From CALZFJ01 sp964459845 (lineage in GTDB: Bacteria > Bacteroidota > Bacteroidia > Bacteroidales > Muribaculaceae), in the NCBI GenBank assembly GCA_964459845.1, contig CAYWOC010000005.1:1-64000 (forward strand): a DNA stretch of 64,000 nucleotides. The letters are read 5' to 3'. The notes under the pieces were generated by a model. That model saw nothing but the letters and a program-made list of their open reading frames with translations. It made no database searches and was not told the DNA's origin. The position numbers and the translations under genes were made by a program. Shown here one piece after another: positions 24,905-33,680 of this stretch; position 1 is the stretch's first letter; each line of letters begins with the position of its first letter.

Positions 24905-24959
24905 AAAACAAATAGGCTGGCAAGACTGATTCTCTCAGTTTGCCAGCCTATTTGTTTTT
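24905..24959. terminator. Bidirectional terminator before nqrF
   Basis: A 19-base perfect stem: 24905-24923 (AAAACAAATAGGCTGGCAA) with 24940-24958, plus an inner ACTGA/TCAGT pairing. A-rich and T-rich flanks suit both the plus-strand MG2 gene and the minus-strand nqr operon. Confidence 0.92.
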
Positions 24960-24987
24960 GTTGTGTGTGTATATATAACAGCTTGTA

Positions 24988-26277
24988 TTATCCGCCGAAG
25001 TTGTCGAAATGGATACTTTCGGCATCAACGCCAAGATCGAACAGCATATTTTCTACAGCTTTGCTCATAGGACCTGGACCGCACATGTAGTATTCTATAT
25101 CTTCAGGCGCATCGTGGTCTTTGAGATAAGTGTTGTACATTACTTGATGAACAAATCCAGCAGTGTATTTCACGCCAGCAGCATCGGCAGCCGGGTCGGG
25201 GCGGTCGAGCGCAAGATGGAACGTGAAGTTTGGAAACTCCTTTTCAAGCTCCAAGAAGTCTTTAAGATAGAACACCTCGTTAAGCGCGCGCGCTCCATAG
25301 AAGAACGACATCTTGCGGTCGGTGGTGTGCAGCGTCTTTGTCATGTGCATGATTTGCGCACGAAGAGGAGCCATGCCGGCACCGCCACCCACCCATATCA
25401 TCTCTTTCTTCGAGTCGAAGATAGGGTGGAAGTCGCCGTAAGGACCGCTCATAATCACTTTGTCGCCCGGTTTCAGGGTAAAGATATAAGATGAGGCTAT
25501 GCCCGGCGACACCTCTTGGAATCCCACTTGAGGTTTCGGCTTGAACGGTGGAGTGGCAATGCGCACAGTGAGCATTATGCGGTCGCCCTCGGCAGGGTAG
25601 TTCGCCATTGAGTAGGCACGTATTGTAGGCTCGGTATTCTTGCATTTAAGCGAGAACAGTCCGAACTTCTCCCAAGCCGGAAGATATTCGGCTCCGATGG
25701 AATCCTTGTCGATATCGACGTTGTAGTCCATATCGTAGGCAGGAATGCGAATCTGCGCATAAGAGCCAGGCAAGAAATTCATGTGTTCGCCCGGAGGAAG
25801 AGCCACGATGAACTCCTTGATGAACGTAGCCACGTTCTTGTTGGAAATGACCTCGCATTCCCATTCCTTGATTTCAAGAACCGAGTCTTCAACAATTATG
25901 TCCATGTCTTCCTTTACCTTTACTTGGCATCCGAGCCTCCAATGAGCCTGCTGCTCCTTGCGGCTGAAGTGGACAGTCTCGGTCGGAAGGATGTTGCCGC
26001 CACCTTCGGTGACACGCACGCGGCACTGCCCGCAACTGCCTTTGCCGCCGCAAGCCGAAGCAAGGTGTATGTCGTTTTCGGCAAGAGTGGCAAGCAGCGA
26101 AGAGCCAGTCTCGACCTCAATGTTCTTCTTTCCGTCGTTGATATTGATGTGGATTTTGCCCGAAGGGACAAGATAATGTTTAGCCACAAGCAGAATCACC
26201 ACAAGCAGCAAAGTTACAATAAGGAATATTACTGCACTTGATATGACGGTCAATGATTGAATATCTGATAGTACCAT
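24988..26277 (-). CDS. nqrF: Na+-translocating NADH:quinone reductase subunit F
   Basis: NADH-oxidising entry subunit of the sodium pump, 429 residues. N-terminal membrane anchor (about 10-32), 2Fe-2S ferredoxin domain with ACGGKGSCGQC and the distant fourth Cys (LGCQVKV), FAD-binding domain with IRAYSMANYP, and NADH-binding domain with VGGGAGMAPLRAQI and YMCGPGPM. Passes electrons from NADH through FAD and the iron-sulfur centre to the other subunits. Last of six co-directional genes, seven bases after nqrE. Confidence 0.97.
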   Translation of the reverse strand: MVLSDIQSLTVISSAVIFLIVTLLLVVILLVAKHYLVPSGKIHININDGKKNIEVETGSSLLATLAENDIHLASACGGKGSCGQCRVRVTEGGGNILPTETVHFSRKEQQAHWRLGCQVKVKEDMDIIVEDSVLEIKEWECEVISNKNVATFIKEFIVALPPGEHMNFLPGSYAQIRIPAYDMDYNVDIDKDSIGAEYLPAWEKFGLFSLKCKNTEPTIRAYSMANYPAEGDRIMLTVRIATPPFKPKPQVGFQEVSPGIASSYIFTLKPGDKVIMSGPYGDFHPIFDSKKEMIWVGGGAGMAPLRAQIMHMTKTLHTTDRKMSFFYGARALNEVFYLKDFLELEKEFPNFTFHLALDRPDPAADAAGVKYTAGFVHQVMYNTYLKDHDAPEDIEYYMCGPGPMSKAVENMLFDLGVDAESIHFDNFGG

Positions 26278-26284
26278 TTTGCGA

Positions 26285-26899
26285 TTACAGTTTAATGCCG
26301 AGGAAGCTCATGAAAGCTATTCCCATAAGGCCGGTGATAATAAATGTTATGCCTATTCCGCGTAGAGGTGCGGGGACATTAGAGTAGGCAAGTTTCTCGC
26401 GTATGGCAGCAAGTCCGACGATGGCAAGCAGCCAGCCAAGTCCGGAGCCGGCACCATATACGGTGGCAGTCAGCACCGATCCGAAGTCTTTCTGCTGCAT
26501 GAACAGGCAGGCTCCGAGGATGGCGCAGTTCACGGCAATCAGCGGAAGGAATATTCCGAGTGAGGCATATAGTGACGGAGAGAACTTCTCTACAGCCATT
26601 TCCACGAGCTGCGTGAGCGATGCTATGACAGCGATGAACATAATCAGAGCAAGGAAGCTGAGATCCACATCGGCATATTCTGCACCGAGCCAAGACAAAG
26701 CTCCCGGCTGGAGCACATAGGTGTTGAGCAGATAGCAAATCGGCAGCGATACTATAAGCATGAATGTAACGGCTATGCCAAGTCCGAAAGCCGTTTTGAC
26801 GTTTTTGGATACTGCAAGAAAAGAGCACATACCCAAAAAGTAGGCGAAAATCATATTGTCGATGAAAATCGAGCGGACAAATAAATCTAAATTTTCCAT
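26285..26899 (-). CDS. nqrE: Na+-translocating NADH:quinone reductase subunit E
   Basis: 204 residues, six predicted membrane helices. Starts MENLDLFVRSIFIDNMIFAYFLGMCSFLAVS; the cysteine in GMCSF and the later GACLFM are typical of NqrE, which with NqrD holds an iron centre inside the membrane. Homologous to RnfA; NqrE is chosen from the neighbouring nqr genes. Confidence 0.95.
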   Translation of the reverse strand: MENLDLFVRSIFIDNMIFAYFLGMCSFLAVSKNVKTAFGLGIAVTFMLIVSLPICYLLNTYVLQPGALSWLGAEYADVDLSFLALIMFIAVIASLTQLVEMAVEKFSPSLYASLGIFLPLIAVNCAILGACLFMQQKDFGSVLTATVYGAGSGLGWLLAIVGLAAIREKLAYSNVPAPLRGIGITFIITGLMGIAFMSFLGIKL

Positions 26900-26925
26900 A
26901 TCTTCTTAATGAGTCGGTGTAACGG

Positions 26926-27549
26926 TTATTTTTCTTGAAGGTCTTTATTGCGTGAGCGATGAACCCAAATAATGCAAGCCAGCGTGATGAGAGCCATCGG
27001 CGGAAGTATCATAAGGCCGTTGTTCATATATCCCAAGTCGTAGAAAGCCTGTGGCACCACCTGCACGCCAAACAGCGTGCCAGAGCCGAGCAGCTCGCGG
27101 AAGAATGCCACTATTACGAGAATGATGGCATATCCCACGCCGTTGCCGATTCCGTCGAGGAATGCCGGCCAAGGCTTGTTGCTGAGGGCGAAAGCCTCAA
27201 GACGTCCCATGAGGATGCAGTTGGTGATGATAAGTCCGATAAACACCGACAAGGCTTTGCTCACCTCATAGTTATAAGCTTTCAGCACTTGATCTACGAT
27301 AATCACAAGCGCAGCCACCACCACGAGTTGCACGATGATGCGGATACTGTTTGGAATGGTGTTTCGGATGAGAGATATAATCACATTCGAGAAGGCAAGG
27401 ACGGCGATTACGGAAATCCCCATCACGATAGCCGGTTCGAGCTTGGCGGTGACGGCAAGCGACGAACAGATACCCAGAACCTGAACAATCACAGGATTGT
27501 CTTTCGATAGAGGGTTGAATAAAACTTCTTTATTTCTTTTCGATAACAT
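26926..27549 (-). CDS. nqrD: Na+-translocating NADH:quinone reductase subunit D
   Basis: 207 residues, six membrane helices, starting at MLSKRNKEVLFNPLSKDNPV. The paired cysteine segments (LGICSSLAVT, TNCILMGRLEAFA) mirror those in NqrE and are where the shared metal centre is held in this family. Lies between nqrC (17-base gap) and nqrE (26-base gap). Confidence 0.95.
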   Translation of the reverse strand: MLSKRNKEVLFNPLSKDNPVIVQVLGICSSLAVTAKLEPAIVMGISVIAVLAFSNVIISLIRNTIPNSIRIIVQLVVVAALVIIVDQVLKAYNYEVSKALSVFIGLIITNCILMGRLEAFALSNKPWPAFLDGIGNGVGYAIILVIVAFFRELLGSGTLFGVQVVPQAFYDLGYMNNGLMILPPMALITLACIIWVHRSRNKDLQEK

Positions 27550-27566
27550 AATCGCAAATTGTTTTG

Positions 27567-28283
27567 TTATTTAGAGTTGCGGGTATTCAAGTTGCTTAGA
27601 AATGCGCTGTAGTCGGCAAGGCAGTCTTTCAGCATTGCTTCCACACCCTTGCTTGTCACAGTGCCGCCCGATATGGCATTCACATAGTCGGAGCCGTCGG
27701 TAGGTGTTTGACCTGATTTCATGACGGCGATTGAATGGAACTTTCCGCCTTTGTAAAGCTCCTTGCCATTGAACTGGTTTTGGAAAGCAGGCTTCGCGAT
27801 TTCAGCTCCAAGCCCTGGCGTCTCTCCCTGATGCGAGAAGTATGCGCCATACACTGTGGTTCCGTCGTCATCGACAGCCACATACCCCCATATGGGTCCC
27901 CACAGTCCTGCGCCATATACTGGCAAGATATACTTCACGCTTCCGTCTTCAAGATAGCACTCAAAGACTGGAAGGTTGCGTTGCTCGGCGGGCTTCTTGA
28001 TTTCATCTGCCATATTCACGGCAAATGCGTCGCCGTCGATAGTCTCGCCTTTGTCGTTCACTATATAGGAATTGGTGACAACTTCCTCGTAGGTCTCTTT
28101 CACGCTTTTGCCATCGACAGAGGCAATATGCACTGCGCTAAGAATCTGCATACGCTTGTCGTTGGCGATGTTTTCGTCTTGTTTAGGCTTTAGAGCCATA
28201 TAAGTGAGGGCAAGCACAGCTCCCACCACTACGACCATTACAGCCGAATAAATTATAGTGTAAGTATTGCTTTGTTTGTTCAT
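27567..28283 (-). CDS. nqrC: Na+-translocating NADH:quinone reductase subunit C
   Basis: 238 residues: one N-terminal membrane helix (about 9-31) and a periplasmic FMN domain. FMN is bound covalently to a threonine by the ApbE flavin transferase. The acceptor motif is SGGTVTS at 205-211, with Thr208 as the expected attachment site; many homologs have Ala where this has Gly207. Accepts electrons within the pump. Seventeen bases from nqrB and from nqrD. Confidence 0.94.
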   Translation of the reverse strand: MNKQSNTYTIIYSAVMVVVVGAVLALTYMALKPKQDENIANDKRMQILSAVHIASVDGKSVKETYEEVVTNSYIVNDKGETIDGDAFAVNMADEIKKPAEQRNLPVFECYLEDGSVKYILPVYGAGLWGPIWGYVAVDDDGTTVYGAYFSHQGETPGLGAEIAKPAFQNQFNGKELYKGGKFHSIAVMKSGQTPTDGSDYVNAISGGTVTSKGVEAMLKDCLADYSAFLSNLNTRNSK

Positions 28284-28300
28284 TTTGTTGTCCTCCCTTT

Positions 28301-29512
28301 CTATTTGTTGGTTTTAGCGCGGTTAAGACGACGCTTGATGTTGAAACTTACTATGCAGTGGTCGATAAGCGGAGCGAATGCGTTCATAAACAAAACTGCG
28401 AGCATTGCGCCCTCGGGATAGCCACCGTTATACACGCGGATTAGGATGGCAAGAACACCAATCATAAAGCCATATATGTATTTTCCTGTTTCGGTGCGTG
28501 CGCCGGTCACGGGGTCGGTTGCCATGAATACTGCCGCAAAAGCAAATCCGCCCAAGCAAATTTGGTCGATAGGCGAGAGCAAGGATGCCGGATAAGTGGG
28601 GCTGGCGAATGAGTGGGCGATGAATGCCATGAACAGTCCGCCGACGAATACCGAACCCATAATCTTCCATGATGCCACACCTGTGATGAGCAAGATTGCC
28701 GCGCCAATCAATATGCATAGGGTGGAGACTTCACCCACCGATCCCGGAATGAAACCGAGAAAAGCGTCGAGGGTGGATAGCGGCTCGCCTATGATATTTG
28801 TGAGCGACAAGTTTTGGCTGCCGCTTGAGATTGCTACTTGTCCGAGCGGAGTGGCTCCGGAGAATGCCTGGCTCACAGTTCCGCCTCCGAAGCCGAAAAC
28901 AGAATCGGTGGCAACGAATGCTGCATCGCCCGACATCTTCGACGGATAGCCGAAGAACAATACGGCGCGAGTGATAAGAGCCACATTGAATATGTTCATG
29001 CCAGTTCCGCCAAAAACCTCTTTGGCGAAGATTACGGCAAATGCCGTGGCGACAGCCACCATCCACACAGGAGTGTTGATAGGACATATCATAGGAATAA
29101 GGATTCCCGATACGAGGAATCCCTCCTGAATCTCGTGGCGGCGAATTTGTGCGCCGATAAACTCGATGCCAAGGCCTACGGCATAAGAGACAACAATTTT
29201 AGGCAGGATGGCAAGCAGACCGAAGATGAACATCGACACGAAGCCTGCGCCCGGCTCGCCGATGGCGAGGAAATGCTGATATCCTATATTGTAGATTCCG
29301 AATAGCAGGGCTGGCACAAGCGCAAGAATCACAACACTCATTGTGCGCTTGGTGTCGTTGCTGTCGTGTATATGCACTCCCGATGCCGATGTGGTGTTGG
29401 GGGTGAGAAGAAACGACTCAAAGCCTTCAAACACCGACTGGAGCTTTTGGTATTTCCCGCCGGGCATGAAGTTGGGCTTCACCTTATCTAAATATTTTCT
29501 TAGAGCTTTCAC
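28301..29512 (-). CDS. nqrB: Na+-translocating NADH:quinone reductase subunit B
   Basis: 403 residues, a polytopic membrane subunit (about ten helices) that forms the sodium path and carries a second covalent FMN. The flavinylation motif SGATPLGQ is at 218-225 with Thr221 as acceptor. Starts MKALRKYLDKVKPNFMPGGK, typical of NqrB. Riboflavin is also bound by this subunit in characterised pumps. Confidence 0.96.
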   Translation of the reverse strand: MKALRKYLDKVKPNFMPGGKYQKLQSVFEGFESFLLTPNTTSASGVHIHDSNDTKRTMSVVILALVPALLFGIYNIGYQHFLAIGEPGAGFVSMFIFGLLAILPKIVVSYAVGLGIEFIGAQIRRHEIQEGFLVSGILIPMICPINTPVWMVAVATAFAVIFAKEVFGGTGMNIFNVALITRAVLFFGYPSKMSGDAAFVATDSVFGFGGGTVSQAFSGATPLGQVAISSGSQNLSLTNIIGEPLSTLDAFLGFIPGSVGEVSTLCILIGAAILLITGVASWKIMGSVFVGGLFMAFIAHSFASPTYPASLLSPIDQICLGGFAFAAVFMATDPVTGARTETGKYIYGFMIGVLAILIRVYNGGYPEGAMLAVLFMNAFAPLIDHCIVSFNIKRRLNRAKTNK

Positions 29513-29550
29513 TTTATAATATTTAATAATAGATTACGTTTTTTAGTGGG

Positions 29551-30876
29551 TTAATTCATCTCTTTGCGCAGACGGTCAAGCCCATCGCGCACGATGCGCT
29601 GTAGCTCAAGCTTAGAAGTGTCGGCAAATTCGCACAGCGCGAAATCCTCGGGGGCAACTTCGTAGATGCCGAGCTGCTCCATCTTGTCGATGTCGAAAGC
29701 TATGATGGCTTTAATCAGAAATTCAGCGTAGATGTCCATAGGCAGCATCTTGTCGTATTCGCCAGACATGATGATGGCTCGCTCTCCGCCATTCAGCTTA
29801 GCGTCGAAGCTTGCCGGACGCTTGTGCGGCAGCAGCCAGCGCGTGAACGAATGGTAGAGGCTGAATTTCTTCGGGCTGAGCGAAGCCCATCCCATGAATT
29901 CGGCATCGTCCTTCACTTCAGGAATCACGGTGACTTGGCGGTAGGGGTAATGCAGATAACCGTCGGTAGAAGTTTTGACACCTGTCAGCACATTGCCGCA
30001 GATGATGCGGGAATTGCCTGTGTCGGTGATGTTGCCGTCGGTCAGCGACTTGAGGTCGCAGCCCATTGTGCAACTTAGGTATTTCGGCTCTTTCACATTT
30101 TCACCCACTATGGCAACTGTGGTAGTGAACGGCACTTTACCCGTGGCGATAAGCTCACCGAGACGCACCACCGTCACGGCATCGACTGTCCACACCGTTT
30201 CTCCCTTGTTCACTGGCTTCACATTGGCTATTTGGATGCCGGCGTTTCCGGCAGGGTGAGGCCCATCAAAAGATATTACTTGGCAATTCTTGGCATTGAA
30301 CGAGAATCCCGGTCTCACACCGAGAAATACTGAACCGTCGGTGAGCTTTGCAAGCGCATCAATACCTTTCTGCAAGAAGCCTTCTTTCCCTTTGATGAGA
30401 AAACTGAAGTCGGGAGCAAGAGGTGCAGAGTCGAATGCTGTGATGAAAATGTCGCGCGGGCGTATGTCGGGGGCGGGAACGATGTCGTAGGGACGCTGGC
30501 GCATACAGCACCACAATCCAGAGTCGAGCAGCAATTGCTTGGTGTCGGCATTTTTTGTGTCGAAAGTCTTGCAGCCTTGGCTGCCGTCGGGGAAAATCTC
30601 TATGGCAAGAATCTTTCGACGCTCGCCGCGCACAACCGCCTTCACGCTCCCCGCAACAGGCGAAGTCACTTTAATCTCAGGATGGTTTTTGTCGTGCATA
30701 AGCACGTCGCCGGCAAGCACCTTGTCGCCTTCCTTCACATCGAGGCGAGGAACGATGCCTGTGAAGTCGTCGGGTACCACAGCAAAGCTTGAAGCCGTTG
30801 CCGCTGTGACGGCATTGCTGGTCACGGCACCTTTTAGGCTTAGGTTAAATCCTTTTTTTAATTTGATATTGGTCAT
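29551..30876 (-). CDS. nqrA: Na+-translocating NADH:quinone reductase subunit A
   Basis: 441 residues, the soluble cytoplasmic subunit and first gene of the operon. Starts MTNIKLKKGFNLSLKGAV; a barrel-sandwich domain (MHDKNHPEIKVTSPVAGSVKAV, about 60-82), a Rossmann-like part and a helical C-terminal domain follow. No cofactor motif is expected. Thirty-eight bases upstream of nqrB. It is transcribed away from exbB; the shared 442-base gap holds both promoters. Confidence 0.96.
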   Translation of the reverse strand: MTNIKLKKGFNLSLKGAVTSNAVTAATASSFAVVPDDFTGIVPRLDVKEGDKVLAGDVLMHDKNHPEIKVTSPVAGSVKAVVRGERRKILAIEIFPDGSQGCKTFDTKNADTKQLLLDSGLWCCMRQRPYDIVPAPDIRPRDIFITAFDSAPLAPDFSFLIKGKEGFLQKGIDALAKLTDGSVFLGVRPGFSFNAKNCQVISFDGPHPAGNAGIQIANVKPVNKGETVWTVDAVTVVRLGELIATGKVPFTTTVAIVGENVKEPKYLSCTMGCDLKSLTDGNITDTGNSRIICGNVLTGVKTSTDGYLHYPYRQVTVIPEVKDDAEFMGWASLSPKKFSLYHSFTRWLLPHKRPASFDAKLNGGERAIIMSGEYDKMLPMDIYAEFLIKAIIAFDIDKMEQLGIYEVAPEDFALCEFADTSKLELQRIVRDGLDRLRKEMN

Positions 30877-31083
30877 TATCGATAAATTGTTTCATTCAAA
30901 TGTAATGCAAAGTTAGCCAAAAAAGTTGTGCTATAATAATATTAATGTGAAAAAATGCCAGTTTGCGGCTCGTGCAAAGGACGTGATGACAAAACTGTGG
31001 ACTGAATTAGCTCCAGAGCTTGGCAAAATGTGATATATTGCAAAAAAAATCGCAATCAGATAATAAAAAATGATAGATTAGCG

Positions 31084-31114
31084 TTGTGTTATTGAAATGT
31101 TTTTAATACATTTG
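31084..31114 (+). promoter_or_regulatory. Promoter for exbB operon
   Basis: TTG (31084-31086), 20-base spacer, TACATTTG (31107-31114). Confidence 0.7.
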
Positions 31115-31123
31115 CCAATAGTT

Positions 31124-31151
31124 TTGCCGACATCTGTGCGCATGTCAGCAA
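31124..31151 (+). promoter_or_regulatory. Stem-loop at the 5' end of the exbB leader
   Basis: TTGC-GACAT (31124-31133) pairs with ATGTC-GCAA (31142-31151) with one C/A mismatch and an 8-base loop. It would sit at the very start of the transcript. A second weak hairpin (TAGAT/ATCTA, 31160-31179) follows. Confidence 0.4.
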
Positions 31152-31318
31152 AGATTGCGTAGATATTTTTTTAAATCTATGTGGCACAACACAGTAGCAG
31201 AAAGGAGGCGAAAAAACATCTCAAGGCAGAAGAGAAATGAAAATAGTAAGAAATTACTAATAACATTAACAAATAAATTAAACAATTAATTTTTAACAAA
31301 TTTTTATTCAATTAAATT

Positions 31319-32131
31319 ATGGAAGCTCAAAAGCCTAACCAAAAAGCGAACAAGGGCGTTAGCAGCAATGTTCGTGGTATTAAGAATGCATTCTTAGTAA
31401 TTTGTGCCTGTGCAGTAGTTGCAGTTTGCCTATTCATCTTTGTATTGGGTGCAGAAAGCAACTTCGAGAACGGACACCCAGTGAACCTACTTGGTACAGT
31501 GTACAAGGGTGGTTTCATCGTGCCAGTACTTCAAACTTTGTTCTTGACAGTAATCGTATTGTCGGTAGAACGTTGGTTTGCACTATCATCAGCAAAGGGT
31601 AAAGGTAGCATACCTAAGTTTGTTGCAAATGTGAAAGCAGCTCTTTCAACAAACGACATCGCAAAAGCACAAGACCTTTGCCGCAAGCAACAAGGTTCTG
31701 TAGGTGCAATCGTTTATGCAGCACTTTTGAAATATGACGAAATGGACAAGAACGCTTCTCTTTCTAAGGAGCAAAAACTTACAACAATCCAAAAGGAACT
31801 TGAAGAAGCAACAGCATTGGAAATGCCATCATTGCAACAAAACTTGCCTATCGTTGCAACATTGACAACACTTGGTACTCTTGTCGGACTTCTTGGTACT
31901 GTGCTCGGTATGATCAAGTCATTCCAGGCATTGTCAGCATCAGGTGCTCCTGATTCAACAGAACTTTCAACAGGTATCTCTGAGGCACTTGTAAATACTG
32001 CATTCGGTATCGCAACAGGTGCATGCGCCGTTATTTCTTATAACTTCTATACAAACAAGATCGATAACTTGACTTACGCTATCGACGAGGTAGGTTTCTC
32101 AATTGTTCAAACATTTGCAGCAACTCACTAA
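31319..32131 (+). CDS. exbB: MotA/TolQ/ExbB proton channel protein
   Basis: 270 residues with four predicted membrane segments (about 22-44, 62-84, 172-196, 221-243). The third holds LPIVATLTTLGTLVGLLGTVLGMIKSF, the ExbB/TolQ signature. With ExbD it forms the inner-membrane channel that uses proton flow to drive TonB. The sequence uses a narrow codon set (GCA, ACA, CAA, CTT) more than its neighbours, as in highly expressed genes. First gene of exbB-exbD-exbD-tonB. Confidence 0.93.
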   Translation: MEAQKPNQKANKGVSSNVRGIKNAFLVICACAVVAVCLFIFVLGAESNFENGHPVNLLGTVYKGGFIVPVLQTLFLTVIVLSVERWFALSSAKGKGSIPKFVANVKAALSTNDIAKAQDLCRKQQGSVGAIVYAALLKYDEMDKNASLSKEQKLTTIQKELEEATALEMPSLQQNLPIVATLTTLGTLVGLLGTVLGMIKSFQALSASGAPDSTELSTGISEALVNTAFGIATGACAVISYNFYTNKIDNLTYAIDEVGFSIVQTFAATH

Positions 32132-32205
32132 TACTTTTATACAACATCTGTTTAATGGTATTAGTAAATCAACCAATTTTATAATTTTATAAGAAACAAC
32201 CAAAT

Positions 32206-32907
32206 ATGGGAAAAGTTAAAATCAAAAGGAAGAGTACATTCATCGACATGACGGCGATGAGTGACGTTACTGTACTTTTGCTTACTTTCTTCATGTTGAC
32301 CTCTACATTCTTGCAGAAGGAGCCAATCACCGTTATCACTCCATCGTCTGTGTCAGAAATCAAGGTTCCTACAATGAACTTGATGACTGTGCTTGTCAGC
32401 CCGGAAGGTAACGTGTTCTTGTCGCTTGCCGGTGACAAGGATTCACTCTATTCAAGTGAAAAGATGAGAGCTGAACTTCTGCTTAATGTAGCATCAGAAT
32501 ATAACAAAATTCATTCCAACAAGATTGAGTTCACTCAAGCCGAAGTTGATAAATTCTCGAAGACCAATATGTTTGGTGTCAGCATCGCAGAATTGAAAGG
32601 CTGGCTTGATATGTCTCAAGACAAGATGGATGAATATATCGACCCAAGCAAGAATAAGAAAGCTGGTATTCCAATCGATATGAACGAGAATTTGGATAAG
32701 CCAAATGAGTTCCAGATTTGGATGCGCGCAGCTTACAACTCATCAGATGCCAACTTGCAAGCAGCCATGAAGAGTGGTGAAGGTATTGCAATCAAGGCTG
32801 ATAAGGGTACTCCTTATTCAAAGATTCAGGTCGTTATGGATAATCTGCAAACATTGAAGATGAATAAGTTTAGTTTAATGACCGCTTTAAAAAGTGAGGA
32901 AGATTAA
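32206..32907 (+). CDS. exbD: ExbD-like biopolymer transport protein (first copy)
   Basis: 233 residues: short basic cytoplasmic start, one membrane helix (about 20-38, SDVTVLLLTFFMLTS) with the proton-carrying Asp20, then a large periplasmic domain. Longer than E. coli ExbD (141 residues), as is usual for the Bacteroidota tandem ExbD copies. Five bases separate it from the second copy. Confidence 0.9.
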   Translation: MGKVKIKRKSTFIDMTAMSDVTVLLLTFFMLTSTFLQKEPITVITPSSVSEIKVPTMNLMTVLVSPEGNVFLSLAGDKDSLYSSEKMRAELLLNVASEYNKIHSNKIEFTQAEVDKFSKTNMFGVSIAELKGWLDMSQDKMDEYIDPSKNKKAGIPIDMNENLDKPNEFQIWMRAAYNSSDANLQAAMKSGEGIAIKADKGTPYSKIQVVMDNLQTLKMNKFSLMTALKSEED

Positions 32908-32912
32908 TAATT

Positions 32913-33635
32913 ATGGCACAAATTGAAAGTAATGGTGGTGGCAAAGGTAAAAGCCACCAGAAGAAAATGGAGATACGTGTTGACTTCACCCCTATGGTGG
33001 ATATGAACATGCTCCTTATCACCTTCTTCATGCTTTGTACCACAATGATTAAGTCGCAGACTTTGCAAATAAGTCTTCCTACTAATGAAAAAGTGGACAA
33101 ACAGGAACAAAACAAGGTAAAACAATCTGAAGCTATCACTATCATCCTTGACAGTGAACTTGACGACAAGGGCGTACCTACTAAGGACTTCGTGTACTAC
33201 TATGAAGGTATGCCTAATACTGAGGCTGACGCAAGCGGACACTTGACTGCAAACAACATGAAAGAAATCGCTTTCGAGCCTAATCAGAACGGTGCTCCTC
33301 AAGGTATCCGTAAAATCTTGCACGAACGCAACGAGCAAGTGCTTGAGAAGATCAACGAGCTGAAGAAGAAATGGAAAGACAACGAATTTTCTAAGAACAA
33401 AGAGCAAAACGATAGCCTTTATCAAATTGCTGCCAAGAAAGTTCGTAACGACTCTACTCTTACTCGCCCTGTTGTAATCATCAAGGCCACTCCTAACGCT
33501 TCGTTTGCAAGCTTGGTTACCGCTCTTGACGAAATGCAGATTAATAGTATCAGCCGTTATCAGATCGACCGTATCAACGCTGTTGACTCGGCTCTTATGA
33601 TTGACTGCAAGGCTAAAGGTCTAAAGCATAACTGA
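32913..33635 (+). CDS. exbD: ExbD-like biopolymer transport protein (second copy)
   Basis: 240 residues with a Gly/Lys-rich start, one membrane helix (about 28-46) containing PMVDMNMLLITFFML and the conserved Asp30, and a periplasmic domain with a charged helix (EKINELKKKWKDNEF). The two ExbD proteins are clearly different in sequence outside the helix, so they may form a heteromeric pair inside the ExbB ring; this is inferred. Confidence 0.9.
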   Translation: MAQIESNGGGKGKSHQKKMEIRVDFTPMVDMNMLLITFFMLCTTMIKSQTLQISLPTNEKVDKQEQNKVKQSEAITIILDSELDDKGVPTKDFVYYYEGMPNTEADASGHLTANNMKEIAFEPNQNGAPQGIRKILHERNEQVLEKINELKKKWKDNEFSKNKEQNDSLYQIAAKKVRNDSTLTRPVVIIKATPNASFASLVTALDEMQINSISRYQIDRINAVDSALMIDCKAKGLKHN

Positions 33636-33680
33636 TGATTGATTTAATTTTTATGAACAATTAAAAAAGGAATTTTAATT

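Larger units (their letters stand above)
30877..31318. other. Divergent nqrA / exbB control region
   Basis: No gene is seen. On the minus strand TAACTTTG (30915-30908) and TACATTTG (30904-30897) both match the -7 form and may serve nqrA, without clear -33 partners. The plus-strand promoter for exbB is at 31084-31114 and leaves an AT-rich leader of about 200 bases with a stem-loop at its 5' end. Confidence 0.6.

Noticed and set aside
24899..25090. 63-codon plus-strand ORF after the MG2-type gene
   Set aside because: It reads through a strong bidirectional terminator and antisense into nqrF.
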